A stretch of 64,000 nucleotides of DNA from Poseidonibacter lekithochrous (GCF_018861145.1 NZ_JAHKQT010000042.1:1-64000); one strand, 5' to 3'. Counted from the first letter of the stretch, positions 52,677 to 61,693 are shown. A program made the numbers and translations. The notes: generated by a model from the letters alone, not told the origin.

Positions 52677-55600
52677 ATGACTCATAAGTTTATATTTCTT
52701 ATATACTTCTTACTATTTACAAATCTTTTTGGGAATAACAACAATGCTTTCAATGTTAATTTAACACAAGAAGAAAGAAATTGGTTAAAAGCAAACCCTA
52801 CAATTACTTTAGGTTCTGATGAGCAGTGGACTCCTTATATTATAAAAGAAAAAGATGGAAATATATCAGGGTACGACCAAGATATTTTAGATCTAGTTAA
52901 TAAAAATACTGGGGCTAATTTTAAAATCGTTGCAGGTTCTTGGAATGATATGTTGAATAAAGCAAAGAAGAAAGAAATTGATGGTTTAAGTACTAGTGCT
53001 ATTCATGAAAGTAGAAAAGAACTATTTAACTTTTCAAAAGTTTATATCTCTTCAAAAAAGATATTAATTGTTGCAAATAATAATCCTAAGAATATTAAAT
53101 CCTTAGATGATTTAAAAGGAAAGAGATTAGCTTATCAAAAATCAAATCTTTTTGATAAAAAATTAGCTGTAAAATATACTGATTCTGTGTTAGTTCCTTT
53201 AGGGTCTTTGGAAGAAATATTAACTAAATTAATCAAAGGTGAGGTTGATGCTATTATTGGAAGTTATACATTAATTTATTTAGCAAATAAATTAGAATTG
53301 CCATATATAAAAATAATTGATTTTATTCCAAATAGTACGATTAATTTGGTTTTTTCATTGAGAAAAGATTACCCCGAAGCACTTTCAATTTTAAATAAAG
53401 GATTAGCTTCAATCTCTAAATCTGAAAAATTAAGTTTAGATAATAAATGGTTTTTTAATAAATCTGAAAAAATCATCTCTCTAGAAAAAAATATGAAATT
53501 ATTCTTAAATTTTACAAATGAAGAAGAAGAGTATTTAAAAGAAAAGAAAGAAATAAAAATATGTGTTTTACCTAATTGGCTTCCTTTTGAGCAAATAGAT
53601 GAAAATGGAAAACATAAAGGAATTGGTGCTGATATTATGAACTTGACTTCAAAGTTAATTAATTTACCAATTACATTAGTTCCTACAAAATCATGGTTAG
53701 AGTCTTTAGAAAATATTAGAAATAGAAAATGTGATGTTTTACCTGTTGCTATGGATATTCCAAGTCGAAAAATGAGTATGAATTTTACGCGTCCTTATTC
53801 TACTGAACCTTTTGTTATTGCTACAAAACTAAATCAACTTTTTATTAAAGATAGTAAAAGTATTGGAAATAAGAAAGTTGGGATAGTAAAAGGTTATGCC
53901 TTCATTAATGTCTTAAGACAAAGGAATCCTAGCATTAAAATAATTGAAGTTAAAAATGCAGAAGAGGGGCTTAGGAAAGTTCAAAATAAAGAACTTTTTG
54001 GATATATAGATATTATGCCTGCTATTGGATATAACATGCAAAAGCACGGAATGTATGATTTAAAAATTGCAGGTAAACTAGAATTTGATATCAAACTTAG
54101 TATTGCTTCAAGAAATGATGAACCACTGTTGAATTCAATTATGCAAAAATCTTTAGATAAAATCAATGAAGAAGAACTAAGAACAATTCTAAAAAGATGG
54201 ATTGAAATTAAAGTCGAAGAAATCATTGACTACAGTAAAATATTGTATTTAAGTGCTTTTTTTATTATTATCTTATTATTAGTAATTTATAAGAATAGAT
54301 CAATCAATATCATAAATAAAAAATTAACAATAGCAAATAATGAAATTTTTGAACAGCAAAAAATGGTAAATAAATATGTTTTGATTATTTCTACAGATTT
54401 AAAAGGTATTATCACAGATGCAAATGAAGCATATTGTAAAGTTTTAGGTTATAAAAAAGAAGAACTTCTTGGTAAAACTCATAAAATTATGAGACATGAA
54501 GATACAAGTGTTGAGATATTAAAAGATATTTGGAATACAATAGAAAATGACAAAGCTTGGATTGGGAAACTTAAAAACTATACTAAAAACAGAAAAGTAA
54601 AATATTTTAATATATATATGGAACCTTTATACATTGATAATAAAAAAGTAGGTTATCGTTCTATTTCTGAAGATATTACTGATAAAAATACCTTTGAAGA
54701 ATTAAATAAATATCAAAAAAGTATTCTTTCTTTCTTTGATAAAGGAGATACAGTTCTTTTCAAGTGGAAAAATGATGATAGTAAAAGTATAGAATATGTA
54801 TCTGAGAGTATTTATAAATTAAGTGGATATCAAAGTGATGAATTTATAAATAAAAATATGACATATCGTTCATTAGTAAATAAAGAAGATTGGAGAAAGA
54901 CTAATCAGGAATTTAAAAATGCAATACTGAGAAAAGAAGATTATATAAAACATGATCCATATAGAATTAAAACAAAAGATGGTAAAGAAAAATGGATTTT
55001 AGATAATACAGTTCTTTTATATGAAAATGGAATTATTACACATTATTTAGGATATATGACTGATATAACTGAGCATCTTTTACAACAAAGAATGATTTTC
55101 CAACAATCAAGAACATCTGCAATAGGAGAAATGATTGGAAATATTGCTCACCAATGGCGGCAACCTTTATCTGTAATATCAACAGTTGCTACAGGTTTAA
55201 AATTAAACTTAGAATTTGATGAGAATCTTGATAAAAAAGAAATAACTCATAATCTTGATAAAATAAATAAACATACTCAGCATCTCTCATGTACAATTGA
55301 TGATTTTAGAAACTTTTTCAAAGACAATCTAAATACGGTTGAACATAATAATTTAAAAGATACTATTAAAAGAGTTAGGGAGCTTACTATTGATAGTTTT
55401 AATAGTAATTTTATTGAATATAGTGAAGATATAGAAAATGTAAGTCATGATTATAATGAGAATATTTTTATTCAAGCTTTATTAAATATTTATAATAATG
55501 CAAAAGATGCTTTATCTGATAAAAAATCTGATAGGTATTTTAATATTAGTATTAAAAAAGAAGAAAAAGGAATTATTTTAAGAATAAAAGATAATGGTGG

Positions 55601-55814
55601 AGGTATAAAAGATGACTTGATAGAAAAAATCTTTGAGCCATATTTTACTACAAAACATGAATCTATTGGTACTGGAATTGGCTTATATATGACTAATCAA
55701 ATTATGACGAAACAGTTTAAAGGCTCAATTTTTGCACATAATATAGAATTTCAACATAAAGATAAAGTATATAAAGGAATAGAGTTTGTTCTTACAATTC
55801 CTTTTAATAAATAA
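52677..55814 (+). CDS. Histidine kinase with tandem periplasmic solute-binding domains and two PAS domains
   Basis: About 1045 residues. Start at 52677, with AGGA six bases upstream; it opens into a signal/anchor (FIFLIYFLLFTNLFG). Two SBP_bac_3 domains follow (ITLGSDEQWTPYIIKEKDGN near residue 40; IKICVLPNWLPFEQIDENGK near 295), then a membrane helix (ILYLSAFFIIILLLVIYKN), two PAS domains (VLIISTDLKGIITDANEAYC; later SIEYVSESIYKLSGYQSDEF) and a kinase with His825 in NIAHQWRQPLS, N-box QALLNIYNNAKDAL, DNGGGI, TGIGLYMTNQIM. The N-terminal half parallels the GGDEF protein at 34380. It resembles BvgS in layout but lacks receiver and Hpt domains. Confidence 0.92.
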   Translation: MTHKFIFLIYFLLFTNLFGNNNNAFNVNLTQEERNWLKANPTITLGSDEQWTPYIIKEKDGNISGYDQDILDLVNKNTGANFKIVAGSWNDMLNKAKKKEIDGLSTSAIHESRKELFNFSKVYISSKKILIVANNNPKNIKSLDDLKGKRLAYQKSNLFDKKLAVKYTDSVLVPLGSLEEILTKLIKGEVDAIIGSYTLIYLANKLELPYIKIIDFIPNSTINLVFSLRKDYPEALSILNKGLASISKSEKLSLDNKWFFNKSEKIISLEKNMKLFLNFTNEEEEYLKEKKEIKICVLPNWLPFEQIDENGKHKGIGADIMNLTSKLINLPITLVPTKSWLESLENIRNRKCDVLPVAMDIPSRKMSMNFTRPYSTEPFVIATKLNQLFIKDSKSIGNKKVGIVKGYAFINVLRQRNPSIKIIEVKNAEEGLRKVQNKELFGYIDIMPAIGYNMQKHGMYDLKIAGKLEFDIKLSIASRNDEPLLNSIMQKSLDKINEEELRTILKRWIEIKVEEIIDYSKILYLSAFFIIILLLVIYKNRSINIINKKLTIANNEIFEQQKMVNKYVLIISTDLKGIITDANEAYCKVLGYKKEELLGKTHKIMRHEDTSVEILKDIWNTIENDKAWIGKLKNYTKNRKVKYFNIYMEPLYIDNKKVGYRSISEDITDKNTFEELNKYQKSILSFFDKGDTVLFKWKNDDSKSIEYVSESIYKLSGYQSDEFINKNMTYRSLVNKEDWRKTNQEFKNAILRKEDYIKHDPYRIKTKDGKEKWILDNTVLLYENGIITHYLGYMTDITEHLLQQRMIFQQSRTSAIGEMIGNIAHQWRQPLSVISTVATGLKLNLEFDENLDKKEITHNLDKINKHTQHLSCTIDDFRNFFKDNLNTVEHNNLKDTIKRVRELTIDSFNSNFIEYSEDIENVSHDYNENIFIQALLNIYNNAKDALSDKKSDRYFNISIKKEEKGIILRIKDNGGGIKDDLIEKIFEPYFTTKHESIGTGIGLYMTNQIMTKQFKGSIFAHNIEFQHKDKVYKGIEFVLTIPFNK

Positions 55815-55825
55815 ATTAGAAATAA

Positions 55826-55839
55826 TTTTTTGATATAAT
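55826..55839 (+). promoter_or_regulatory. Consensus-like promoter before the gene at 55864
   Basis: TTTTTTGATATAAT matches the Campylobacterota extended -10 form TTTTTTGnTATAAT. It lies 25 bases before the ATG of the hypothetical gene, just after the kinase stop. Confidence 0.65.
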
Positions 55840-55863
55840 AAGAAAATTTTAATAAGGTATTAT

Positions 55864-56400
55864 ATGAGCGATAGATTACATGAGATAATTGCCGAAATTG
55901 GTGTATTACATAATGAGTTAATTCAAAATAAAAAAATAGAAAATGCAAATGAAGTTTTTGAATATATTGAAGATTTAGATGGTGATATTAAAGATCATTA
56001 TATAAATTTATTATTACAATATTATTTTCAAGAAAATGATTTAAAAAACTTGAAGGAAGTTCTTTTAGTTGGTGCAAAATTTGATATGAGATTTAATGAT
56101 GTTAAAAATGCATTTTTAAATATTAAAACAAGTGGTGAAAATGTTATTGAATTTATGGATGAATCAGTAGTATTTTTAAAAGATACGGAATTAGAAGATT
56201 CTTTAAATGAAATGTACTTATATTACACTAAAAATGAGGCTTTACAAGTTGATTTAGAAGGTGCTGTTGAGCTAATAAAAAGAAATAGATATGTATGTGC
56301 AAATTGTTATAAAAATGATGATAAAGTCTATTCTAAACTTTTTTTAAACGAAGACTTACTTGAGAGTTTAAAGCGTGATTTACCTTATTTATTAGGTTAA
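55864..56400 (+). CDS. Hypothetical cytoplasmic helical protein with CxxC
   Basis: A 178-residue soluble, acidic, largely helical protein starting MSDRLHEIIAEIGVLHNELI. A single CxxC pair occurs near residue 150 (YVCANCYKNDDKVYSK), too isolated to be a zinc finger with certainty. No family was recognised. It has its own strong promoter and is followed after three bases by the membrane protein gene, so they are probably co-expressed. The function is unknown. Confidence 0.7.
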   Translation: MSDRLHEIIAEIGVLHNELIQNKKIENANEVFEYIEDLDGDIKDHYINLLLQYYFQENDLKNLKEVLLVGAKFDMRFNDVKNAFLNIKTSGENVIEFMDESVVFLKDTELEDSLNEMYLYYTKNEALQVDLEGAVELIKRNRYVCANCYKNDDKVYSKLFLNEDLLESLKRDLPYLLG

Positions 56401-56403
56401 TAA

Positions 56404-57141
56404 ATGCCTCCTTTTGAGTTAGTAGTACCTGAAAGTTTTTTATTTATACCAGCAAACTTATCATATATTTCTTTTTGCTTTTTTATTAGTTTTCTTTTCT
56501 TTAGGCTCTTTAAAAGTAGTATAGTTTTTTTTCTTGCCTTATTAGGATTTTTAAGTTTGATGTATTCGGATTTGATATTTAAATATGCAATAAAAAACTA
56601 TTATGAAATTGTTAAAAAGAGTAGAACAATTTATTCCTATCCTATAAAAAATGAAGATGGAAAGATTGATAGTTTGTCAACAAGTAGAGTATATAATTAT
56701 CCTCTAACTAAGTCATCTTTATCACAAAATGAAAAAGATGAAATAACAAAGCTCCATGAATTATATATAGATAAGTTTATTGATATTACAACTGTTAGAT
56801 ATAGATATAATAAATATTTTTATAATGATAAGAGAATTTTCCTAAATGTATATAAATATGATAATTCATTTTTAGAAGATGCAAATCAAAAAGCAAAATA
56901 TACGATTAGAAAAGAATATAAAGAAAGCTTGTATCCAAGTTTATATAGTGAGTATGAATATAAATTTATTGATACTTGGACAAATGATATTTTAGCAACT
57001 GCATATATTGTTAGTTTTCCAATTAGTACAAATAAACTAAGAAATAGATTTTTATACTGGACTAAAGAAAAAGAGTTAGAGTTTAGTTTAAATAGTATTC
57101 AAAACTTTGATACGGTTTATAAAAAACTATTTATTGATTAG
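56404..57141 (+). CDS. Hypothetical membrane protein
   Basis: A 245-residue protein with two or three hydrophobic segments in the first 65 residues (FIPANLSYISFCFFISFLFF, then IVFFLALLGFLSLMYSDLIF) and a long hydrophilic C-terminal region rich in Tyr, Lys and Asn. No recognised domain. The ATG lies three bases after the stop of the preceding gene, with AGG upstream. It is convergent with the small gene at 57172. The function is unknown. Confidence 0.65.
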   Translation: MPPFELVVPESFLFIPANLSYISFCFFISFLFFRLFKSSIVFFLALLGFLSLMYSDLIFKYAIKNYYEIVKKSRTIYSYPIKNEDGKIDSLSTSRVYNYPLTKSSLSQNEKDEITKLHELYIDKFIDITTVRYRYNKYFYNDKRIFLNVYKYDNSFLEDANQKAKYTIRKEYKESLYPSLYSEYEYKFIDTWTNDILATAYIVSFPISTNKLRNRFLYWTKEKELEFSLNSIQNFDTVYKKLFID

Positions 57142-57171
57142 GTACTTAAGTAGATTTGATAAAATGGGAGT

Positions 57172-57495
57172 TTAAAAAATATTTCCCATTTCATCATTTA
57201 AATATGAATCAATTTTTTTAATAAACTCATCAAAATTTCTGTTTCCTTGTTTATTAAAAACAACAATTTCTTCACCAAAATCATCTTGAATAAAGTGCTC
57301 TTCTTTTAATACCTTTTTATATAATTCTTGTAATTCATCATCACTTTCTTGCTTGTTAAATAAAAACCAATTAGCACTATCTTCTTCAATTCTAACTAGT
57401 CCAAAAGTTTTTCTTTCATCAACATAATCTTGTATTGTTCCATTTTCAAATGATGCACCAACAACTAAATCATTTTCATTTAAAATCATTTCCAT
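57172..57495 (-). CDS. Hypothetical acidic small protein
   Basis: A 107-residue soluble acidic protein (LNENDLVVGASFENGTIQDY, then LVRIEEDSANWFLFNKQESD). No cysteine and no recognised family. The start at 57495 has AAAGG at good spacing. A hairpin (AAATGGGA 57162-57169 with TCCCATTT 57184-57191) spans its stop and may terminate one or both convergent genes. The function is unknown. Confidence 0.65.
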   Translation of the reverse strand: MEMILNENDLVVGASFENGTIQDYVDERKTFGLVRIEEDSANWFLFNKQESDDELQELYKKVLKEEHFIQDDFGEEIVVFNKQGNRNFDEFIKKIDSYLNDEMGNIF

Positions 57496-57554
57496 TCTAT
57501 ACCTTTAATTAAAATGCAATTATAATCAAAGCTTGGTTATTTCTTGATTAGGTA

Positions 57555-58502
57555 TTGTTAAGTTCTTGCGTGTATTTTATTAAGGATTTGATACAATCAC
57601 AAGAAAAATTATCAAAGGTTCTTATTATTAAAAAGTTTAGAAAAGTTCATATTGAAATCACAAATATATGTAACTTAAAATGTACATTCTGTCCTCCAAA
57701 AATAAAACCAAATGGAGTTATGTCTTTAGAAGACTTTGATGATATTAATAAACAATTAAAGCCTTTTACTAAAGAGTTAGCTTACCATATTGTTGGAGAT
57801 CCGTTAGTTCTTAAAAATTTAAATGAATACTTAGATATTAGTTTAAAACATGATTTAAAAGTAAATATCACAACAACAGCAAATAAAATATCTCGAAATG
57901 ACTATGATGCTTTGATGAATAAAACAATAAAGCAGATAAATTTTTCAATAAACTCATATAATGCAAATTCACATAAAAAGTCTTTAGATGAGTATTTAGA
58001 TCCTATTTTAGATTTTGTAAAATATGCTCAAGAAAAATCACATGAGTATTTTATAAATTTTAGAATATGGAACTTAGATGAAAGTAAAAGTGCAAGAGAT
58101 TTTAATACTCAAGTTTTTAAGAAAGTAAATGAGTGTTTTAATACAGATATAAATATTGATGATGTTTATAATCAAAGGCCAAAAAATATAAGAATAGCTA
58201 AAAAATTGTTTTTTAATTTTGATGAATATTTCAATTGGCCAAGTTTAGAAAATGACTTTGTGTCTGATAAGGGATTTTGTTATGGTTTAGATTCTCATTT
58301 TGGTATTTTAACATCAGGAGATGTAGTACCTTGCTGTTTAGATCAAAATGCCTGTATAAATCTTGGGAATACAAATGATTCACAATTAAAAGATATTTTA
58401 ACTTCAAATAGAGTTAAAACTATTCAAAATGGCTTTAGAGAAGGAAAAGTTGTAGAAGAACTTTGCCAAAAATGTGAATATAGAACTAGATTTGATAAAT
58501 AA
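57555..58502 (+). CDS. Radical SAM enzyme with SPASM-like C-terminus
   Basis: Up to 315 residues. The radical SAM motif ICNLKCTFCPPKI gives CxxxCxxC for the 4Fe-4S cluster near residue 40. The C-terminal region has further cysteines (GFCYGLDSHFGILTSGDVVP, then CCLDQNACINLGN, then LCQKCEYRTRF) typical of SPASM auxiliary-cluster domains, as in peptide-modifying or cofactor-maturing enzymes. The substrate is unknown, and no obvious RiPP precursor lies next to it. The start is uncertain: the TTG at 57555 has a poor ribosome-binding site; a TTG at 57588 is an alternative. It is followed by an EI24-like gene. Confidence 0.85.
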   Translation: MLSSCVYFIKDLIQSQEKLSKVLIIKKFRKVHIEITNICNLKCTFCPPKIKPNGVMSLEDFDDINKQLKPFTKELAYHIVGDPLVLKNLNEYLDISLKHDLKVNITTTANKISRNDYDALMNKTIKQINFSINSYNANSHKKSLDEYLDPILDFVKYAQEKSHEYFINFRIWNLDESKSARDFNTQVFKKVNECFNTDINIDDVYNQRPKNIRIAKKLFFNFDEYFNWPSLENDFVSDKGFCYGLDSHFGILTSGDVVPCCLDQNACINLGNTNDSQLKDILTSNRVKTIQNGFREGKVVEELCQKCEYRTRFDK

Positions 58503-58516
58503 TAAAAGGAATAAAT

Positions 58517-59374
58517 TTGACTGAACCAGATATTTTTTTTAAAAGTATAAAAGATTTCTTAACTCCTAAGATGTTACAGATTTCATTAATTCCATTAATA
58601 GTAACTATGGTTTTATTATATATGTTATTTTTCGCAGCTGCTGATTTTGGGATTACTTCTTTACAAGAGATTGCGCAAGCTTCTCAAAATGGAGAAGAAA
58701 TAGTTATTGATGAAAGTGCACCATTTTATTTTGTATGGGCTACGTATGTAATAGTATTTTTATTTAAATACTCCTTTACTTCTTATATCGCAGGATTTTT
58801 ATTATATACAGTTGGAACAATTATTGTATTAAAAGTATCTGTAATTTTAACAATTGTAGTAATTGGATTTTTAACACCTATTATTTTAAATAGAATACAT
58901 AAAAAACATTACTCCCATCTAACATTACATGGATATGGAACTTTATTATCCCCTATTTGGGTATTGCTTAAAAGTTCTTTGATGATGATATTTTTATTTA
59001 TACTATTTATTCCTTTATATTTTATTCCATTAATAAATATAATTGCATTTTCTTTACCTTTTTACTATTTCTTTCATAAGCTATTAAATTATGATGTATC
59101 ATCTACAATTTTAAGCGAAGAAGAGTTCAATATTATATATGAAAAAGAATCAGGAAAAATAAGACTTAGAACTTTACTTTTATACTTTATTTCAATGATT
59201 CCATTTATTACACTCTTTACTGCTGTTTTTTATATCATATATCTAGGACATGGGTATTTTATAAAATTAGAAGAGATGTATAAATTAGATATTCCAGATT
59301 CAAAAGTTGATGAAGAGAAGAAAAAAGATGAAGTAAAAGAATTAGAGCAAAGAAAACAAATAAGTAACTCTTAG
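58517..59374 (+). CDS. EI24 / CysZ-like integral membrane protein
   Basis: A 285-residue protein with about six membrane helices (LIPLIVTMVLLYMLFFAAAD; VIVFLFKYSFTSYIAGFLLY; LILSVIVIGFL-type segments) and a charged C-terminal tail rich in Lys/Glu. The pattern and a conserved segment TPIILNRIHKKHY suggest the EI24/CysZ family; CysZ proteins take up sulfate, but other members have unknown roles. The start is TTG with AAAGGA upstream. It lies 15 bases after the radical SAM gene. Confidence 0.75.
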   Translation: MTEPDIFFKSIKDFLTPKMLQISLIPLIVTMVLLYMLFFAAADFGITSLQEIAQASQNGEEIVIDESAPFYFVWATYVIVFLFKYSFTSYIAGFLLYTVGTIIVLKVSVILTIVVIGFLTPIILNRIHKKHYSHLTLHGYGTLLSPIWVLLKSSLMMIFLFILFIPLYFIPLINIIAFSLPFYYFFHKLLNYDVSSTILSEEEFNIIYEKESGKIRLRTLLLYFISMIPFITLFTAVFYIIYLGHGYFIKLEEMYKLDIPDSKVDEEKKKDEVKELEQRKQISNS

Positions 59375-59388
59375 CTTAGTTACTTATT
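59359..59388. terminator. Hairpin spanning both convergent stop codons
   Basis: A perfect 11-bp stem AATAAGTAACT/AGTTACTTATT (59359-59369 with 59378-59388) with an eight-base loop. It includes the stop of the EI24-like gene (59372-59374) and that of the response regulator (59384). No clear T-run on either side, so termination is likely but unproven. Confidence 0.5.
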
Positions 59389-60070
59389 CTCTAATTAATC
59401 TATAACCCGTTCCTTGAATGTTTTTCAAAGATTTTTCAGGTAGTTTTTTTCTAAAATTTTTTATAAATAATCTCATTGCATTTGGTGTCATTACTGAGTC
59501 TTCATCCCAAATAAGACTTTCCATCTCTTCATAAGTAATTATTCTATTTTTCGTGATTAGTTGCTTTAAAAATAGGGCTTCTTTTTTTGTTAAATCAAAC
59601 TCTTCTTCATTATTTGAGATTATAGATTTACTAAAGTCAAATAACCATTTTTCAGTAAGAGCATAAATTTTATTATCGTCATAACTTTTAATAAATGCTT
59701 CTAATGCAGTCATTAATTTATCATGAGTAATTGGCTTAACAATATATTTAATTAAGTATAATTCTGTTGCTTGCAGCATATAATCTAAATCAGTGTATGC
59801 CGAAGTTATTATGATTCTTGTTTTTGAATCAGATTTCCTAATTTTCCTAATTAAATCAAGACCTGTTTCCTCTCCCATTTGAATATCAGTAATTATTAAA
59901 TCAGGTTTGTTTTGTACATATTTTAAATAAGCATCTTGAGCATTTACAGCGGTGTAAGTTTCTTTAAAATAATGTTCTAAAATCTCACTTATATTTTCTC
60001 TTATACCTGCTTCATCTTCTACATATAATACTCTAAATGCATTGAGTTTATTAGTTATAGTTTCTTTCAT
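59384..60070 (-). CDS. OmpR/PhoB-type response regulator
   Basis: A 228-residue regulator. The receiver domain (residues 10-125) has the acidic pair EDEA, phospho-acceptor Asp in LIITDIQMGEETG, Thr/Ser in IITSAY and Lys in YIVKPIT. The C-terminal winged-helix DNA-binding domain (TKKEALFLKQLITKNRIITY, then AMRLFIKNFRKKLPEKSLKN and IQGTGYRLI) is of the Trans_reg_C kind. It is divergent from a histidine kinase gene at 60134, its likely partner, across a 63-base gap filled by a near-palindrome. It is the only response regulator seen in the window. Confidence 0.93.
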   Translation of the reverse strand: MKETITNKLNAFRVLYVEDEAGIRENISEILEHYFKETYTAVNAQDAYLKYVQNKPDLIITDIQMGEETGLDLIRKIRKSDSKTRIIITSAYTDLDYMLQATELYLIKYIVKPITHDKLMTALEAFIKSYDDNKIYALTEKWLFDFSKSIISNNEEEFDLTKKEALFLKQLITKNRIITYEEMESLIWDEDSVMTPNAMRLFIKNFRKKLPEKSLKNIQGTGYRLIRE

Positions 60071-60080
60071 AGAGTATAAT

Positions 60081-60127
60081 CCTTGTTACCTTAATTATGT
60101 TATCATAACATAATTAAGGTAATAAGG
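60081..60127. promoter_or_regulatory. 47-bp near-perfect palindrome between divergent regulator and kinase genes
   Basis: Inner arms of 18 bp pair perfectly (60086-60103 with 60105-60122) around one central base; outer CCTT/AAGG arms (60081-60084 with 60124-60127) pair after one mismatch. The AAGG arms coincide with the ribosome-binding sites of both divergent genes. TATAAT at 60075-60080 could be the kinase -10 box. It may be an operator or a double RNA hairpin hiding the start sites. Confidence 0.65.
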
Positions 60128-60133
60128 AAAAGT

Positions 60134-61693
60134 TTGAAGCTAATAACTGAGAAGAATCTATCTAAAATAATAATCTATATTTTCATTATAATCATGTCTT
60201 CAATGATTTTTATGATTACTTACTTTTATGTAAAAAATACATATGAAAACTTTGAAAATGAGATGAAAATATTTAAAAAAGAGTACTATGAGATAAAGAA
60301 AAAAACACTAAAAAAAGAACTTGATACCGTTATTGATGTTTTTAATTATAATATTACAAAAGACTATATCAATGATAAAGAACAAAAAAATGAAGCGATC
60401 CGATTGCTTAATAATATAAGATTTGAAAAAAATAGAAGTAATTATTTCTTTGTCTACGATATTAAAAATATGAATGGGGGAGATGGTTTTGCGACACTTC
60501 TTGTAAATCCTAATAGACCTGACATAGTCGGAAGTTTAATTTCTACAAACTATGAAGATGATAATGGAAAAAAATTTAGAGAAATCTTTTTAAAAGATAT
60601 TAGAGAAAAAAAAGAATCTTATACTCAATACACATATAAAAAACCGGGAACAACTGAGATAAAACAAAAACTATCATATTTTAAATATTATGAAAATTGG
60701 AATTGGGTTTTAGCAGTTGGAGTATATACGGATGATATTGAAAAAGAAATTTCATTAAAAAGAGAGCTTTTAGAAGCAAGAATTAAAAAACAAGTAGGAC
60801 AAAATGTAGTTTTATTTATCATGTTTTTGTCTCTTGCAATTTTAATATCTATTGTAGTTTCACAAAAGATTGATGAAGTATTAAAAACTTATGAAGAAAA
60901 AGTAAAAGCTAAAACACAGGAGCTTAAAAACTTAAATAAGAGTCTAGAAAATAAAGTCAAAGAAGAGCTTGAAAAAAATAGAGAGAAAGAACAACTCTTA
61001 GTTCAAAAATCAAAGTTTATTGCTCTTGGTGAAATGATATCTAATATCGCACATCAATGGAGGCAACCATTATCTGAATTATCATCAATTTTAATGTATA
61101 TAAAATTTAAGCATAGTATTAATAAATTGGATGATAAAACAATGCAAATAAAAGCAGAAGAAGCTGATAAGGTTTTAGATTATATGTCTCATACAATTGA
61201 TGATTTTAGAAATTTCTTTATGCCTAAAAAAGAAAAAGAAGAGTTTTTCTTATATAAAGCAATTGATTCTGTTATGACTATTGTTTCAAGCTCTTTAAAA
61301 AGTGATAAAATTAATGTTGAAATTAATCTTGATAAAAATACTAAACTTAATACATATCTAAATGAATATGAACAAGTGATATTAAACATACTAAAAAATG
61401 CAAAAGATGCATTAATTGAAAAGAATATTAAAAACCCAAGTATAAAAATAACAGCATATGAAGAATTAGAGTATGTTGTTTTATTTATTGAAGATAATGC
61501 AGGTGGTATCACAGTTGAGCCAAAAGGAAAAATCTTTGAGCCTTATTTTACTACTAAAGATGGTAGTAATGGCACTGGGATTGGTTTATATATGTCAAAA
61601 ATTATTATTGACAAAAATATGAAAGGGAAATTACGAGTACGAAATACAAAGAATGGAGCGAAGTTTGGAATACATGTTCCTAGGTCTTTATAA
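60134..61693 (+). CDS. Cache-domain sensor histidine kinase, HQWRQPL type
   Basis: A 519-residue membrane kinase. TM1 is near residues 10-32 (IIYIFIIIMSSMIFMITYFY). A single periplasmic Cache domain follows (SNYFFVYDIKNMNGGDGFAT, then PNRPDIVGSLIST and YENWNWVLAVGVYTDDIEKE), then TM2 near 226-245, a coiled-coil linker and the kinase with His307 in NIAHQWRQPLS, N-box QVILNILKNAKDAL, DNAGGI, TGIGLYMSKIII. No PAS domain. The start is TTG with AAGG at 60124. It is divergent from an OmpR-type regulator and probably phosphorylates it. Confidence 0.93.
   Translation: MKLITEKNLSKIIIYIFIIIMSSMIFMITYFYVKNTYENFENEMKIFKKEYYEIKKKTLKKELDTVIDVFNYNITKDYINDKEQKNEAIRLLNNIRFEKNRSNYFFVYDIKNMNGGDGFATLLVNPNRPDIVGSLISTNYEDDNGKKFREIFLKDIREKKESYTQYTYKKPGTTEIKQKLSYFKYYENWNWVLAVGVYTDDIEKEISLKRELLEARIKKQVGQNVVLFIMFLSLAILISIVVSQKIDEVLKTYEEKVKAKTQELKNLNKSLENKVKEELEKNREKEQLLVQKSKFIALGEMISNIAHQWRQPLSELSSILMYIKFKHSINKLDDKTMQIKAEEADKVLDYMSHTIDDFRNFFMPKKEKEEFFLYKAIDSVMTIVSSSLKSDKINVEINLDKNTKLNTYLNEYEQVILNILKNAKDALIEKNIKNPSIKITAYEELEYVVLFIEDNAGGITVEPKGKIFEPYFTTKDGSNGTGIGLYMSKIIIDKNMKGKLRVRNTKNGAKFGIHVPRSL

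Noticed and set aside
57555-58502. Radical SAM gene considered as part of a RiPP cluster
   Set aside because: No short precursor gene with a Cys- or core-like repeat and no exporter/protease pair was found next to it; kept only as a weak hypothesis.
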